From the NCBI GenBank assembly GCA_031260095.1, contig JAIRKN010000038.1, positions 1 to 5,792 of the forward strand: 5,792 nucleotides of DNA, given 5' to 3'. Positions 1 through 5,779 of this stretch are shown piece after piece. This stretch comes from Tannerella sp. (GTDB lineage: Bacteria; Bacteroidota; Bacteroidia; Bacteroidales; Tannerellaceae). The notes under the pieces were generated by a model, which was given only the letters and a program-made list of their open reading frames with translations, was not told the origin of the DNA and made no database searches. The position numbers were made by a program, and so were the translations under genes. Positions within the stretch are counted from its first letter, which is position 1. Each line of letters begins with the position of its first letter.

Positions 1-458
1 CTCAAACGGATACCGCACATCACCAAAATCCTGTCCATTTGGGGCAATACTTTGGTGCGCTGATTGACCGGAATCCGGTACTCACGGGTGTAAGTGCGCA
101 ACTCCTGTATCAATGGACCTGGCACCTGCCTGCCACGAAGCATGTTCCTGTGCAGCAGTTCCGCTATCCATTGAGCGTCTTTGGCATCGCTCTTCCTGCC
201 CGGCATTTGTTTTATATGCAACGGATTGACTAACTTCAAATCAAAGCCCAGTTCCCATAGGAGGTCCCATACCGGAACCCAATAGGTGGAGGTGCTTTCC
301 ATCGCCACTTTTTTCACTCTTTCCGACTGTAAATACGAGCCCAATTCGCGTATCGAAACCGTCGTTGTCGAAAATTCTTTTACAACAGAATAACTTTTTC
401 CGTCGTAAACCGCACAAAATATCGTATCTTTGTGCACATCTAAACCTGATGTCTTCAT
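1..458 (-). CDS. IS110-family transposase, N-terminal part (cut by window edge)
   Basis: An open frame of 152 complete codons starts at the ATG at 458 and runs off the left edge without a stop. IS110-family enzymes are DEDD (RuvC-like) recombinases that move their element site-specifically, in studied members guided by an RNA encoded in the element's non-coding end. The four acidic residues of the N-terminal catalytic domain are visible: D7 in GLDVHK, E54 in AMEST, and D91 and D94 in GRKSDAKDAQWIAE. The C-terminal domain with the catalytic serine lies outside the window; family members usually have about 300-400 residues. No frameshift or stop is seen in the part present, so it may be intact. 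There is no clear ribosome binding site before the ATG, which is normal in Bacteroidetes. Family assignment is firm; activity and the exact subgroup (IS110 or IS1111) cannot be judged here. Confidence 0.93.
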   Translation of the reverse strand, partial: MKTSGLDVHKDTIFCAVYDGKSYSVVKEFSTTTVSIRELGSYLQSERVKKVAMESTSTYWVPVWDLLWELGFDLKLVNPLHIKQMPGRKSDAKDAQWIAELLHRNMLRGRQVPGPLIQELRTYTREYRIPVNQRTKVLPQMDRILVMCGIRL

Positions 459-515
459 ATTTGATTTGTTTTTATTAAATAACCTTCAAATATACGAATA
501 ATCAGGTTTGGATGT
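436..515. repeat. 15-bp inverted repeat around the transposase start codon
   Basis: The arm at 436-450 (ACATCTAAACCTGAT) and the arm at 501-515 (ATCAGGTTTGGATGT) are reverse complements with 14 of 15 positions matching. They are separated by 50 bases. The left arm covers codons 3-8 of the transposase. The right arm lies in its leader, upstream of the candidate -7 box at 487-494. Only a transcript entering from outside the element would carry both arms, and it could fold over the translation start. The pairing is read directly; the regulatory role is inference. Confidence 0.6.
487..494 (-). promoter_or_regulatory. Candidate -7 box of the transposase promoter
   Basis: On the minus strand this reads TATATTTG, an exact match to the Bacteroidetes -7 consensus TAnnTTTG, 28 bases before the transposase ATG. 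No TTTG -33 box is found at the usual spacing of about 20 bases upstream, so the promoter is weak or the match is by chance. Confidence 0.35.
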
Positions 516-563
516 TTTTTTGATAGCACAGCACTCGCTCGAAGCTCCGATAATTTTTATTCG

Positions 564-597
564 TTTGTGTATAAGTGAGAGTTTTATGCTAACTTTG
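564..597 (+). promoter_or_regulatory. Candidate Bacteroidetes promoter for the TPR/HTH regulator
   Basis: TTTG at 564-567 matches the -33 box, and TAACTTTG at 590-597 matches the -7 consensus TAnnTTTG exactly, with 22 bases between them. Transcription would start around 602-606 and leave a leader of only about 15 bases before the ATG at 620. Spacing is at the long end of the usual range. It lies close to, and perhaps outside, the IS end. Confidence 0.5.
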
Positions 598-619
598 CTG
601 TTCATAATAAAAACAATCA

Positions 620-2569
620 ATGAAAATAAAGCCACTTATACCGGTTTTTCTTTTTTGTATGGCAACCTCTGTTTTTGCGAATCAATCACATCCGGTCGCA
701 CCTTATAATGATTCGAGAATTGATTCGTTATATGAGATAGTGTGCGATTCCGATATCGCGTTTTCACGCAAATTGAAGATCGTGGATGATCTCGGCGGTT
801 TATCTTTCTATTCCGAATATTTTCATAAGTTGTTTGCCTTGTTTAATCGTCTTTTGGAACAGGGAATAAAGGTGAATCATAAAAACGGAATGTTCTTTTG
901 TTATAATTCAATTGCTGATTTATATTTTGGTTTATGGGATAAGGAAGAGACGGAAATTTATCTGGATTCGGCTGCTATGTGTATAGATAAGTCGAGTAAT
1001 ATGCAGTATCTTGCTTCGTATTACAGGATGAAAGCCCAGTATATACAGCGATATTTCCCGAATCGTACGCCTGAGGCTGTAATTTATTACCAGAGGTCAT
1101 TGTCTTATTATGAAAAGTCGGGAATGAAAGGGAAGGAAGCGGATGTGGTGATTATTTTGCGTAACCTGACTATTGACGGTTTTCAGAGAGGTGATTCTGC
1201 TTACGTATGTAAAAACATTCTCAGGATAGCGGAGTTGAAAAAGCAATATGATTTTCCTATGATTGATTTTTGCCTGAAGGAGATGCAGATAAGCCTGTAT
1301 TCATTTTATTATCAGAATTTACCTGAGGCTGTGTATCTGGATAGCGCTATTTATTATGCAAAAGAATGTCTGGCGCTTTATGAAAAAGGGGTGTTGCCGG
1401 ATTATTATGATCATGGCGCGATTGATTTGTATGTTGCAATGGCAGAGTTGATGAATAAGAAAGAAGATTCGGAGATAGAGCCGATTGACAGTCTTTTGTC
1501 TATTGCGCGGATGAAGTATGACGTGTCGGATTCTATCAGTCTGGCCCGCATATATCATACGAAAGCCCGGATGTTTTATAATATGAATATGATTGATTCT
1601 GCAGAGACGGTTGCCTTAAAAGCACAGAAGTATCTGGATGACGGTTATGGAAATCGTTATTATTCGCAGGTGAAAGGCAATATAGAACTTCTTCACGATA
1701 TATATAATGATAAGGGTGATTTTCAGAAAGTGATTGAGTATAATGAGTTGTGGATGAAGAAGGATGAAGAGATCCGGGCCAATGAAGTGAAAGAGTTAGA
1801 GTTGCAATATGAATTTGAATTGAAAGAATCGGAAATAGAACGGCTTAAGTCGGATCGTTCCTATCAGGAACATCGTTACCGGATGTCCGTTTTGTTCTGT
1901 TTTCTTCTGGCTCTGACGATTTTTTTTATACTGCTTCTTATACGGTTGAAAAAACGTGATCTTAATCATCAAATCGCTCTTATTAATAAGGGAAAAGAAG
2001 AAGCTAAACTGAAATTGAAGTTGAAAGAAGAGTATGCTGTGAAAATGCAACTGGAAAGATATGAGGTGCTGTCTGATTTTCATCTGAAAGAAATGGAACT
2101 TATCGGGAAGTCGAAAGATCTTGATCAATTACGGCAGGATAAAGAATTGTTAGACAGGCAAGTGGAATTGTACTGTCAGAAACTGAAAACTTGTGAGGCT
2201 GTAGCAAATAGTAAGAAGAAGGACTTGGGCTTCGATACGCAAAATGTGGTGACAGAAGATATAAAGCGCCTTATTAATAAATACTTGAAAATACCGGTCA
2301 GAGATGTGTATATTCGTAACCTTGAACGTCTGGATAAGTCTTATATAGAGATTCTTCGTAAAAGAAGTAGTGAAAATCTTTCGATATCCTATCTGAAATA
2401 TTGTATCTGTTTCGCAATCAGCATGGGAATAAGCGATGTGGCTGAATGTTTTTCTATCGAGCAATCTTCCGTACACATGATTCGTTACCGGCTCAAGAAA
2501 AAGTTTGGTTTGGGTAATGACGATGATTTAGGTCTGTTTCTTCAGAAATATGCGTTTTTACAAACCTGA
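620..2569 (+). CDS. Membrane-spanning one-component regulator: periplasmic TPR-like domain, TM, coiled coil, C-terminal HTH
   Basis: The protein has 649 residues. It begins with a signal peptide (KIK, then a hydrophobic run, cleavage likely after VFA at residue 20). A helical region follows with TPR-like pairs, most clearly at residues 132-166 and 309-339. A charged coiled-coil stretch (about 391-421) leads into one transmembrane segment at 422-441, followed by RLKKR, which places the C-terminus in the cytoplasm. A second long coiled coil runs from about 443 to 535. The C-terminus holds a LuxR/GerE-like HTH, with MGISDVAECFSIEQSSVHMI at 602-621 and then RYRLKKKFGL. This architecture is frequent in Bacteroides and fits a sensor that passes a periplasmic signal directly to DNA. 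No kinase or receiver domain is present. Ligand and target genes are unknown, and no susC/susD-like partner is in the window. The ATG at 620 is chosen because it gives the signal peptide; no Shine-Dalgarno sequence is seen. Confidence 0.85.
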   Translation: MKIKPLIPVFLFCMATSVFANQSHPVAPYNDSRIDSLYEIVCDSDIAFSRKLKIVDDLGGLSFYSEYFHKLFALFNRLLEQGIKVNHKNGMFFCYNSIADLYFGLWDKEETEIYLDSAAMCIDKSSNMQYLASYYRMKAQYIQRYFPNRTPEAVIYYQRSLSYYEKSGMKGKEADVVIILRNLTIDGFQRGDSAYVCKNILRIAELKKQYDFPMIDFCLKEMQISLYSFYYQNLPEAVYLDSAIYYAKECLALYEKGVLPDYYDHGAIDLYVAMAELMNKKEDSEIEPIDSLLSIARMKYDVSDSISLARIYHTKARMFYNMNMIDSAETVALKAQKYLDDGYGNRYYSQVKGNIELLHDIYNDKGDFQKVIEYNELWMKKDEEIRANEVKELELQYEFELKESEIERLKSDRSYQEHRYRMSVLFCFLLALTIFFILLLIRLKKRDLNHQIALINKGKEEAKLKLKLKEEYAVKMQLERYEVLSDFHLKEMELIGKSKDLDQLRQDKELLDRQVELYCQKLKTCEAVANSKKKDLGFDTQNVVTEDIKRLINKYLKIPVRDVYIRNLERLDKSYIEILRKRSSENLSISYLKYCICFAISMGISDVAECFSIEQSSVHMIRYRLKKKFGLGNDDDLGLFLQKYAFLQT

Positions 2570-2574
2570 TTTCT

Positions 2575-3291
2575 TCAGATCATTTGCCCCTCTTTATCGT
2601 CTATTATCTTGTGATTATTGATATTGGCCGTTAAGACCTTCCATAGATGATCATCCGGAGCAGGCGCTGTTATTTTCGTGTTTTCTTTTGAGACCGGATG
2701 GATAAATGTCGCAGAACGGGCATGAAGGCTGACGCCGCCATCCGGATTGGAGCGTTCTGCTCCGTATTTCAGGTCGCCTTTTATCGGACAACCTATTCCG
2801 GCAAGTTGACAACGGATCTGATGGTGGCGCCCGGTTTCAAGGTCTATTTCTAACAGATTATATTTTTCAGAACAAGCGATAAGACGGTAGTGTAATATCG
2901 CTTGTTTTGAATTTGGTTTTTCCAGATCGTATGCATAGCTTTTGTTCTGTTTTTCATTGCGAACCAACCAGTGCGTAAGTTTGCCTTCCGGTTTTGCCGG
3001 ACGGTTTTTTACAATCGCCCAATATGTTTTTTTTATTCCCCCGTTGCGGAACATCTCATTCATCCGTTTTAACGCTTTGCTTGTTTTTACAAAGAGAACG
3101 ACTCCTGTGACAGGTCTGTCCAGACGATGAGTTACTCCGATAAAGACATTCCCCGGCCGGGCATATTTTTCTTTAATGTATAACTTAAGTAATTCCGACA
3201 AGGGGGGATCTCCGGTTTTATCCCCCTGCACGATTTCATGACAGTTTTTATTGACCGCAATTAAATGGTTATCTTCGTAGATGATTTCCAT
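2575..3291 (-). CDS. RluA-family RNA pseudouridine synthase
   Basis: This 238-residue protein converts specific uridines of rRNA or tRNA to pseudouridine in the cytoplasm. The signature THRLDRPVTG carries the catalytic aspartate D58. The other family landmarks are present: YEDNHLIAVNK at the N-terminus, KTYWAIV near 88-94, and TGRHHQIRCQLA at 153-164 followed by GDLKYG. There is no S4 RNA-binding domain before the catalytic domain, so it resembles the short RluA/RluC-like single-domain enzymes; the exact target base cannot be predicted. The ATG at 3291 begins directly before the conserved first strand. It is last in the minus-strand gene set, 57 bp after fabG, with no TAnnTTTG box in that gap. 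Its TGA stop is only 5 bp from the stop of the convergent regulator gene. Confidence 0.93.
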   Translation of the reverse strand: MEIIYEDNHLIAVNKNCHEIVQGDKTGDPPLSELLKLYIKEKYARPGNVFIGVTHRLDRPVTGVVLFVKTSKALKRMNEMFRNGGIKKTYWAIVKNRPAKPEGKLTHWLVRNEKQNKSYAYDLEKPNSKQAILHYRLIACSEKYNLLEIDLETGRHHQIRCQLAGIGCPIKGDLKYGAERSNPDGGVSLHARSATFIHPVSKENTKITAPAPDDHLWKVLTANINNHKIIDDKEGQMI

Positions 3292-3348
3292 TGTTGGGAA
3301 CTATTTCATATCAGGCAAAGTGGTCTTTGTTTTAAGTCGGGGTAAATT

Positions 3349-4095
3349 TCACATATTCATCCCGCCGCAAACAGGAATGACCTGGCCGGATACGTAAGAA
3401 GAAAGGTCTGATGCGAGGAATAAAGAAACATTGGCAACATCTTCCGGTGTGCCTCCGCGACGCAATGGAATTTGCTTTTCCCATTCATTGCGCACCTTTT
3501 CAGGGAGTGCGTCTGTCATTTCCGTGATGATGAATCCTGGAGCGATTGCATTGGCGCGTATGCCGCGTGAACCTAATTCTTTTGCAACAGATTTGGCTAA
3601 ACCAATCATCCCGGCTTTTGACGCGGAATAGTTGGCCTGGCTTGCATTGCCCGATACCCCAACGACAGAAGACATGTTGATGATACTGCCTTGTTTTTGT
3701 TTCATCATGGCAGGAGTGACGGCATGTATGAAATTAAATGCGGATTTCAGGTTTACATTGATCACCATATCCCATTGCTGTTCACTCATTCTTAACATTA
3801 GTCCGTCGCGTGTAATGCCGGCATTATTAACCATAATATCAATTCTGCCGAAATCATTCAGGATTTCTTCCACAGTTTTATGTGCTTCTTCAAAACTTGC
3901 CGCATTAGACGCATAACCTTTTACTTTTACTCCAAAAGCTTCTAGTTCTTTTTCTGTAGCTTTCCCGTTTTCGTCGATGACTAAATCCGTGAATGCAATG
4001 TTTGCGCCTTCGGAAGCAAATTTCAGAGCGATAGCTTTTCCTATACCACGGGCTGCTCCTGTAATAAGAGCAATTTTTCCTTCTAATAGTTTCAT
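3349..4095 (-). CDS. fabG: 3-oxoacyl-[acyl-carrier-protein] reductase (FabG-type SDR)
   Basis: The enzyme reduces 3-oxoacyl-ACP to 3-hydroxyacyl-ACP with NADPH, the first reduction of each fatty-acid elongation cycle. At 248 residues it has the normal FabG length. Visible motifs are the nucleotide-binding TGAARGIG at 12-19, NNAG at 90-93, the active-site N115, S143, Y156 and K160 (YSASK), and NAIAPGFIITEMT for the substrate loop. The C-terminus ends IPVCGGMNM: a cysteine at 243 stands where FabG proteins usually have Asp or Asn before GGM. It lies 75 bp downstream of the FabH-like gene, so condensation and reduction steps are encoded together. Whether this is the housekeeping FabG or a pathway-specific copy cannot be decided from the window; its close fit to the FabG pattern favours fatty-acid synthesis over an unrelated SDR role. 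Confidence 0.92.
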   Translation of the reverse strand: MKLLEGKIALITGAARGIGKAIALKFASEGANIAFTDLVIDENGKATEKELEAFGVKVKGYASNAASFEEAHKTVEEILNDFGRIDIMVNNAGITRDGLMLRMSEQQWDMVINVNLKSAFNFIHAVTPAMMKQKQGSIINMSSVVGVSGNASQANYSASKAGMIGLAKSVAKELGSRGIRANAIAPGFIITEMTDALPEKVRNEWEKQIPLRRGGTPEDVANVSLFLASDLSSYVSGQVIPVCGGMNM

Positions 4096-4170
4096 GTGAT
4101 TATTAATTTAATTGTGTAATATCTAATTTTGTTTATAGTTGTAATACGAACAGAGACGGTTGCGGGCCGG

Positions 4171-5115
4171 TTAAATGTGGATTAAACAGGCGCCGGCAGA
4201 ATATCCACCCCCGAATACGCTGATACAAACCAGATCGCCGTTTTTGAACTTGGCCTCGTTTTGTGCAAATACCAGTGCGCAACTTGCAGACCCGGTATTT
4301 CCGAGTTCTTCTATGTTGCTTAATACTTTTTCTTCGGAAAGGTTGATGTTATTTGCAATATTCTTAAGTATGCGCATATTAGCCTGATGTCCGATGAAAT
4401 AAGATAAATCATTAAACGTGTATCCATTTTTTTCTAAAAGGCGGAGTGCATTTTTAGGCATGTATGTGCAAGCCTGAACGAATACGTCTTTTCCTTCCGG
4501 CATCCGTATGCCGCCATTACGGGGGCGTAGTTGTATACCTTCCGGCCCCTTACCAAGGCATCCCAATGCCTCTGTGTACATATCCAGCACTTCATAGTCA
4601 CGGTCGGTTATACGCTCGTTGGAAATGAAGAATGCAACGGCGGCGTCTCCCCAAAGATGTCCGGATTTAGGATCGTCCTCATTGTTATATGCCGAATTTT
4701 TATCTCCTCCGATTATTAACGCCTTGTGTGCTTTTCCCGTGGCAAAATATCCTTCAATGATTTCCAGTGCGTTGATAAAAGAAGAACATGCGGATGATAT
4801 TGTAAATGCTTTGACTTCCTCAATACCAAATTCATACTGAACGACGTGAGCCGCTGTTCCTACCGTATCAAACGGCGAGTAAGTCGCTGAGATGATTAAG
4901 TCGACCTCTTTTATATCATACGGAAGTGAAGGTAATGCATTTCTGACAGCATTTACGCTCATCGTATTCATATTTTCATCCTCTCTTGCGCGGGAACGTG
5001 TTTTTATCCCTGTGCGTTGAATAATCCATTCATCTGTCATTCCCGTTATTTTTGTGAAATATTCATTCGGGACTCTTTCTTCTGGGATATAATATCCCGT
5101 TGCATTAATATACAT
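4171..5115 (-). CDS. 3-oxoacyl-ACP synthase III family protein (FabH-like)
   Basis: KAS III enzymes start acyl chains by condensing an acyl-CoA primer with malonyl-ACP. The protein has 314 residues, close to the usual 315-330. The catalytic triad is complete: C110 in SSACSS, H243 in GHQANMRI and N273 in LGNTGSAS. The CoA-contacting W30 and R34 (EWIIQRTGIKTR) and the C-terminal FGGGYSAGA loop are also kept. The segment around 138-157 (GDKNSAYNNEDDPKSGHLWG) departs from E. coli FabH, with W155 before GD, so primer choice may differ. Its ATG follows the TetR stop with no intervening base, which suggests translational coupling. In many Bacteroidetes the housekeeping fabH sits near rpmF and era, so this copy in a TetR operon may be a second KAS III; that is inference, and no gene symbol is given for that reason. 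Confidence 0.9.
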   Translation of the reverse strand: MYINATGYYIPEERVPNEYFTKITGMTDEWIIQRTGIKTRSRAREDENMNTMSVNAVRNALPSLPYDIKEVDLIISATYSPFDTVGTAAHVVQYEFGIEEVKAFTISSACSSFINALEIIEGYFATGKAHKALIIGGDKNSAYNNEDDPKSGHLWGDAAVAFFISNERITDRDYEVLDMYTEALGCLGKGPEGIQLRPRNGGIRMPEGKDVFVQACTYMPKNALRLLEKNGYTFNDLSYFIGHQANMRILKNIANNINLSEEKVLSNIEELGNTGSASCALVFAQNEAKFKNGDLVCISVFGGGYSAGACLIHI

Positions 5116-5712
5116 TTATCTTCTTTTTTTTATTCCGTTGAAAATTAAGTTCATAACACTGTCTTTTCGTTGTAATATCCTGTCGGGAGAATCTCCTAAT
5201 AATCCACGTATGTAGGGCACTTCCATTCCTTTCAGCGAATAATGGATAATAAGTGCCGTCATATCGACGTCCGGTATACTGAAAGTACCTTCTTTTATAC
5301 CATTGGTCAAAATTTTTTTTATCAAAGCAATTTCCTGCAAATTGTAGCTTTTACGTACTTTTGCTACATTCCAGCTATCGTGAAAAAAGTTTGCCCGTAA
5401 TGAACCGTTTCGGGTTACGGTTGCTTTGAATGCATCTAATCGCATATAGATGAACGTTATAAGTTTCTCGTCGGCAGGAAGGTTCTTGCTTTCTACCTCT
5501 TCAAGCATTTCATAGAGACGCTCCATTTCATTTTTTATAACAATGGAAGATATTTCTTCCTTATTTTTGAAATACATATATAATGTACGCCTGCCTTTGT
5601 GCGAAGCTGCTGCAATATCGTTCATTGTTGTGCGCTCAATGCCTTTGCGTGCAAAGACTTGCCTTGCCGCATCAATCAGTAATTCGCGCGTTTTGGATGT
5701 TGTTTCCGACAT
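5116..5712 (-). CDS. TetR/AcrR-family transcriptional regulator
   Basis: A cytoplasmic DNA-binding repressor-type protein of 198 residues, normal for the family. The N-terminal HTH domain covers about residues 8-54: TRELLIDAARQVFARKG, then TTMNDIAAASHKGRRTLYMY with the typical YFKNKEEI that ends the recognition region. The C-terminal helical part would bind a ligand and form the dimer; it is not similar enough to any known ligand class to name one. The ATG at 5712 is preferred. An in-frame TTG two codons earlier (5718) is possible but adds nothing conserved. The gene leads the operon, and its stop touches the start of the FabH-like gene, so it probably regulates itself together with the KAS III and FabG genes. 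A role in sensing acyl chains or lipid state is inferred from these neighbours only. Confidence 0.92.
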   Translation of the reverse strand: MSETTSKTRELLIDAARQVFARKGIERTTMNDIAAASHKGRRTLYMYFKNKEEISSIVIKNEMERLYEMLEEVESKNLPADEKLITFIYMRLDAFKATVTRNGSLRANFFHDSWNVAKVRKSYNLQEIALIKKILTNGIKEGTFSIPDVDMTALIIHYSLKGMEVPYIRGLLGDSPDRILQRKDSVMNLIFNGIKKRR

Positions 5713-5719
5713 AAACAAT

Positions 5720-5742
5720 GCACATTTGCTTGAAATTTGTGC
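5720..5742. promoter_or_regulatory. Candidate TetR operator (inverted repeat at the transcription start)
   Basis: GCACA at 5720-5724 and TGTGC at 5738-5742 form perfect 5-bp arms with a 13-bp spacer, 23 bp in all. It sits over the predicted transcription start and just downstream of the -7 box, where repressor binding would block initiation. TetR-type regulators commonly bind such sites in front of their own gene. Arms this short can arise by chance in AT-rich DNA, so this is tentative. Confidence 0.3.
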
Positions 5743-5743
5743 G

Positions 5744-5775
5744 CAAAAGTACTTAAAAAAACACTATACCGCAAC
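5744..5775 (-). promoter_or_regulatory. Candidate promoter of the TetR-FabH-FabG-RluA operon
   Basis: On the minus strand TACTTTTG (5744-5751) matches the Bacteroidetes -7 consensus TAnnTTTG. Twenty bases upstream, GTTG (5772-5775) is a one-mismatch version of the -33 box TTTG. The predicted transcription start is near 5737-5740, giving a leader of roughly 25-28 bases before the ATG at 5712. Confidence 0.5.
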
Positions 5776-5779
5776 AATA

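Larger units (their letters stand above)
1..515 (-). mobile_element. IS110-family insertion sequence, 5' (transposase-start) end, partial
   Basis: The element is inferred from the transposase reading leftwards out of the window. Its outer end must lie to the right of 458 and probably before the regulator promoter around 564-597. The right limit of 515 given here is only the outer edge of an inverted repeat and is not a demonstrated terminus. IS110 elements often lack terminal inverted repeats and make no target duplication, so the junction cannot be read without a second copy or an empty site. Confidence 0.5.
459..619. other. Non-coding stretch between IS transposase and regulator gene
   Basis: These 161 bases are AT-rich and separate two divergently transcribed genes. 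They hold the candidate transposase -7 box (487-494), the outer arm of the inverted repeat (501-515), and the candidate regulator promoter (564-597). The junction between IS and host DNA must fall somewhere within the stretch. A guide (bridge) RNA would be encoded here if the element belongs to the IS110 subgroup, but no such RNA can be recognised by eye. Confidence 0.6.
2575..5775 (-). other. Predicted four-gene operon tetR - fabH-like - fabG - rluA
   Basis: All four genes read leftwards with gaps of 0, 75 and 57 bp. Neither gap contains a TAnnTTTG box on the minus strand or an obvious terminator hairpin with a T-run, while such a box precedes the first gene. A single transcript from about 5738 is the simplest reading. 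The two larger gaps leave room for internal promoters or RNA processing that cannot be seen by eye. Confidence 0.6.

Noticed and set aside
39..233. Plus-strand open frame of 64 codons
   Set aside because: It lies antisense to the IS110 transposase, whose catalytic motifs prove the minus-strand frame; it has no recognisable features.
508..708. Plus-strand open frame of 66 codons over the regulator promoter and start
   Set aside because: It runs out of frame into the signal-peptide region of the regulator and covers the best promoter candidate; no protein features support it.
1319..2476. Three minus-strand open frames inside the regulator gene
   Set aside because: They are antisense shadows; the plus-strand frame has a coherent signal peptide, TM segment, coiled coils and HTH.
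2565..2582. Possible terminator hairpin between the convergent genes
   Set aside because: Only a 4-base stem with a wobble pair, no GC-rich core and no T-run on either side.
2942..3916. Plus-strand open frames antisense to rluA and fabG
   Set aside because: The minus-strand frames carry complete catalytic motifs of known families, so these are shadows.
4096..4170. Internal promoter or small gene in the 75-bp gap before fabG
   Set aside because: No TAnnTTTG box on the minus strand and no convincing short frame; only AT-rich sequence with trivial short repeats.
4175..4840. Plus-strand open frames antisense to the FabH-like gene
   Set aside because: The minus-strand frame contains the full Cys-His-Asn triad; the opposite frames show nothing recognisable.
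5713..5718. TTG at 5718 as the tetR start
   Set aside because: The ATG at 5712 is two codons downstream, keeps the whole HTH domain and is the more usual start codon.
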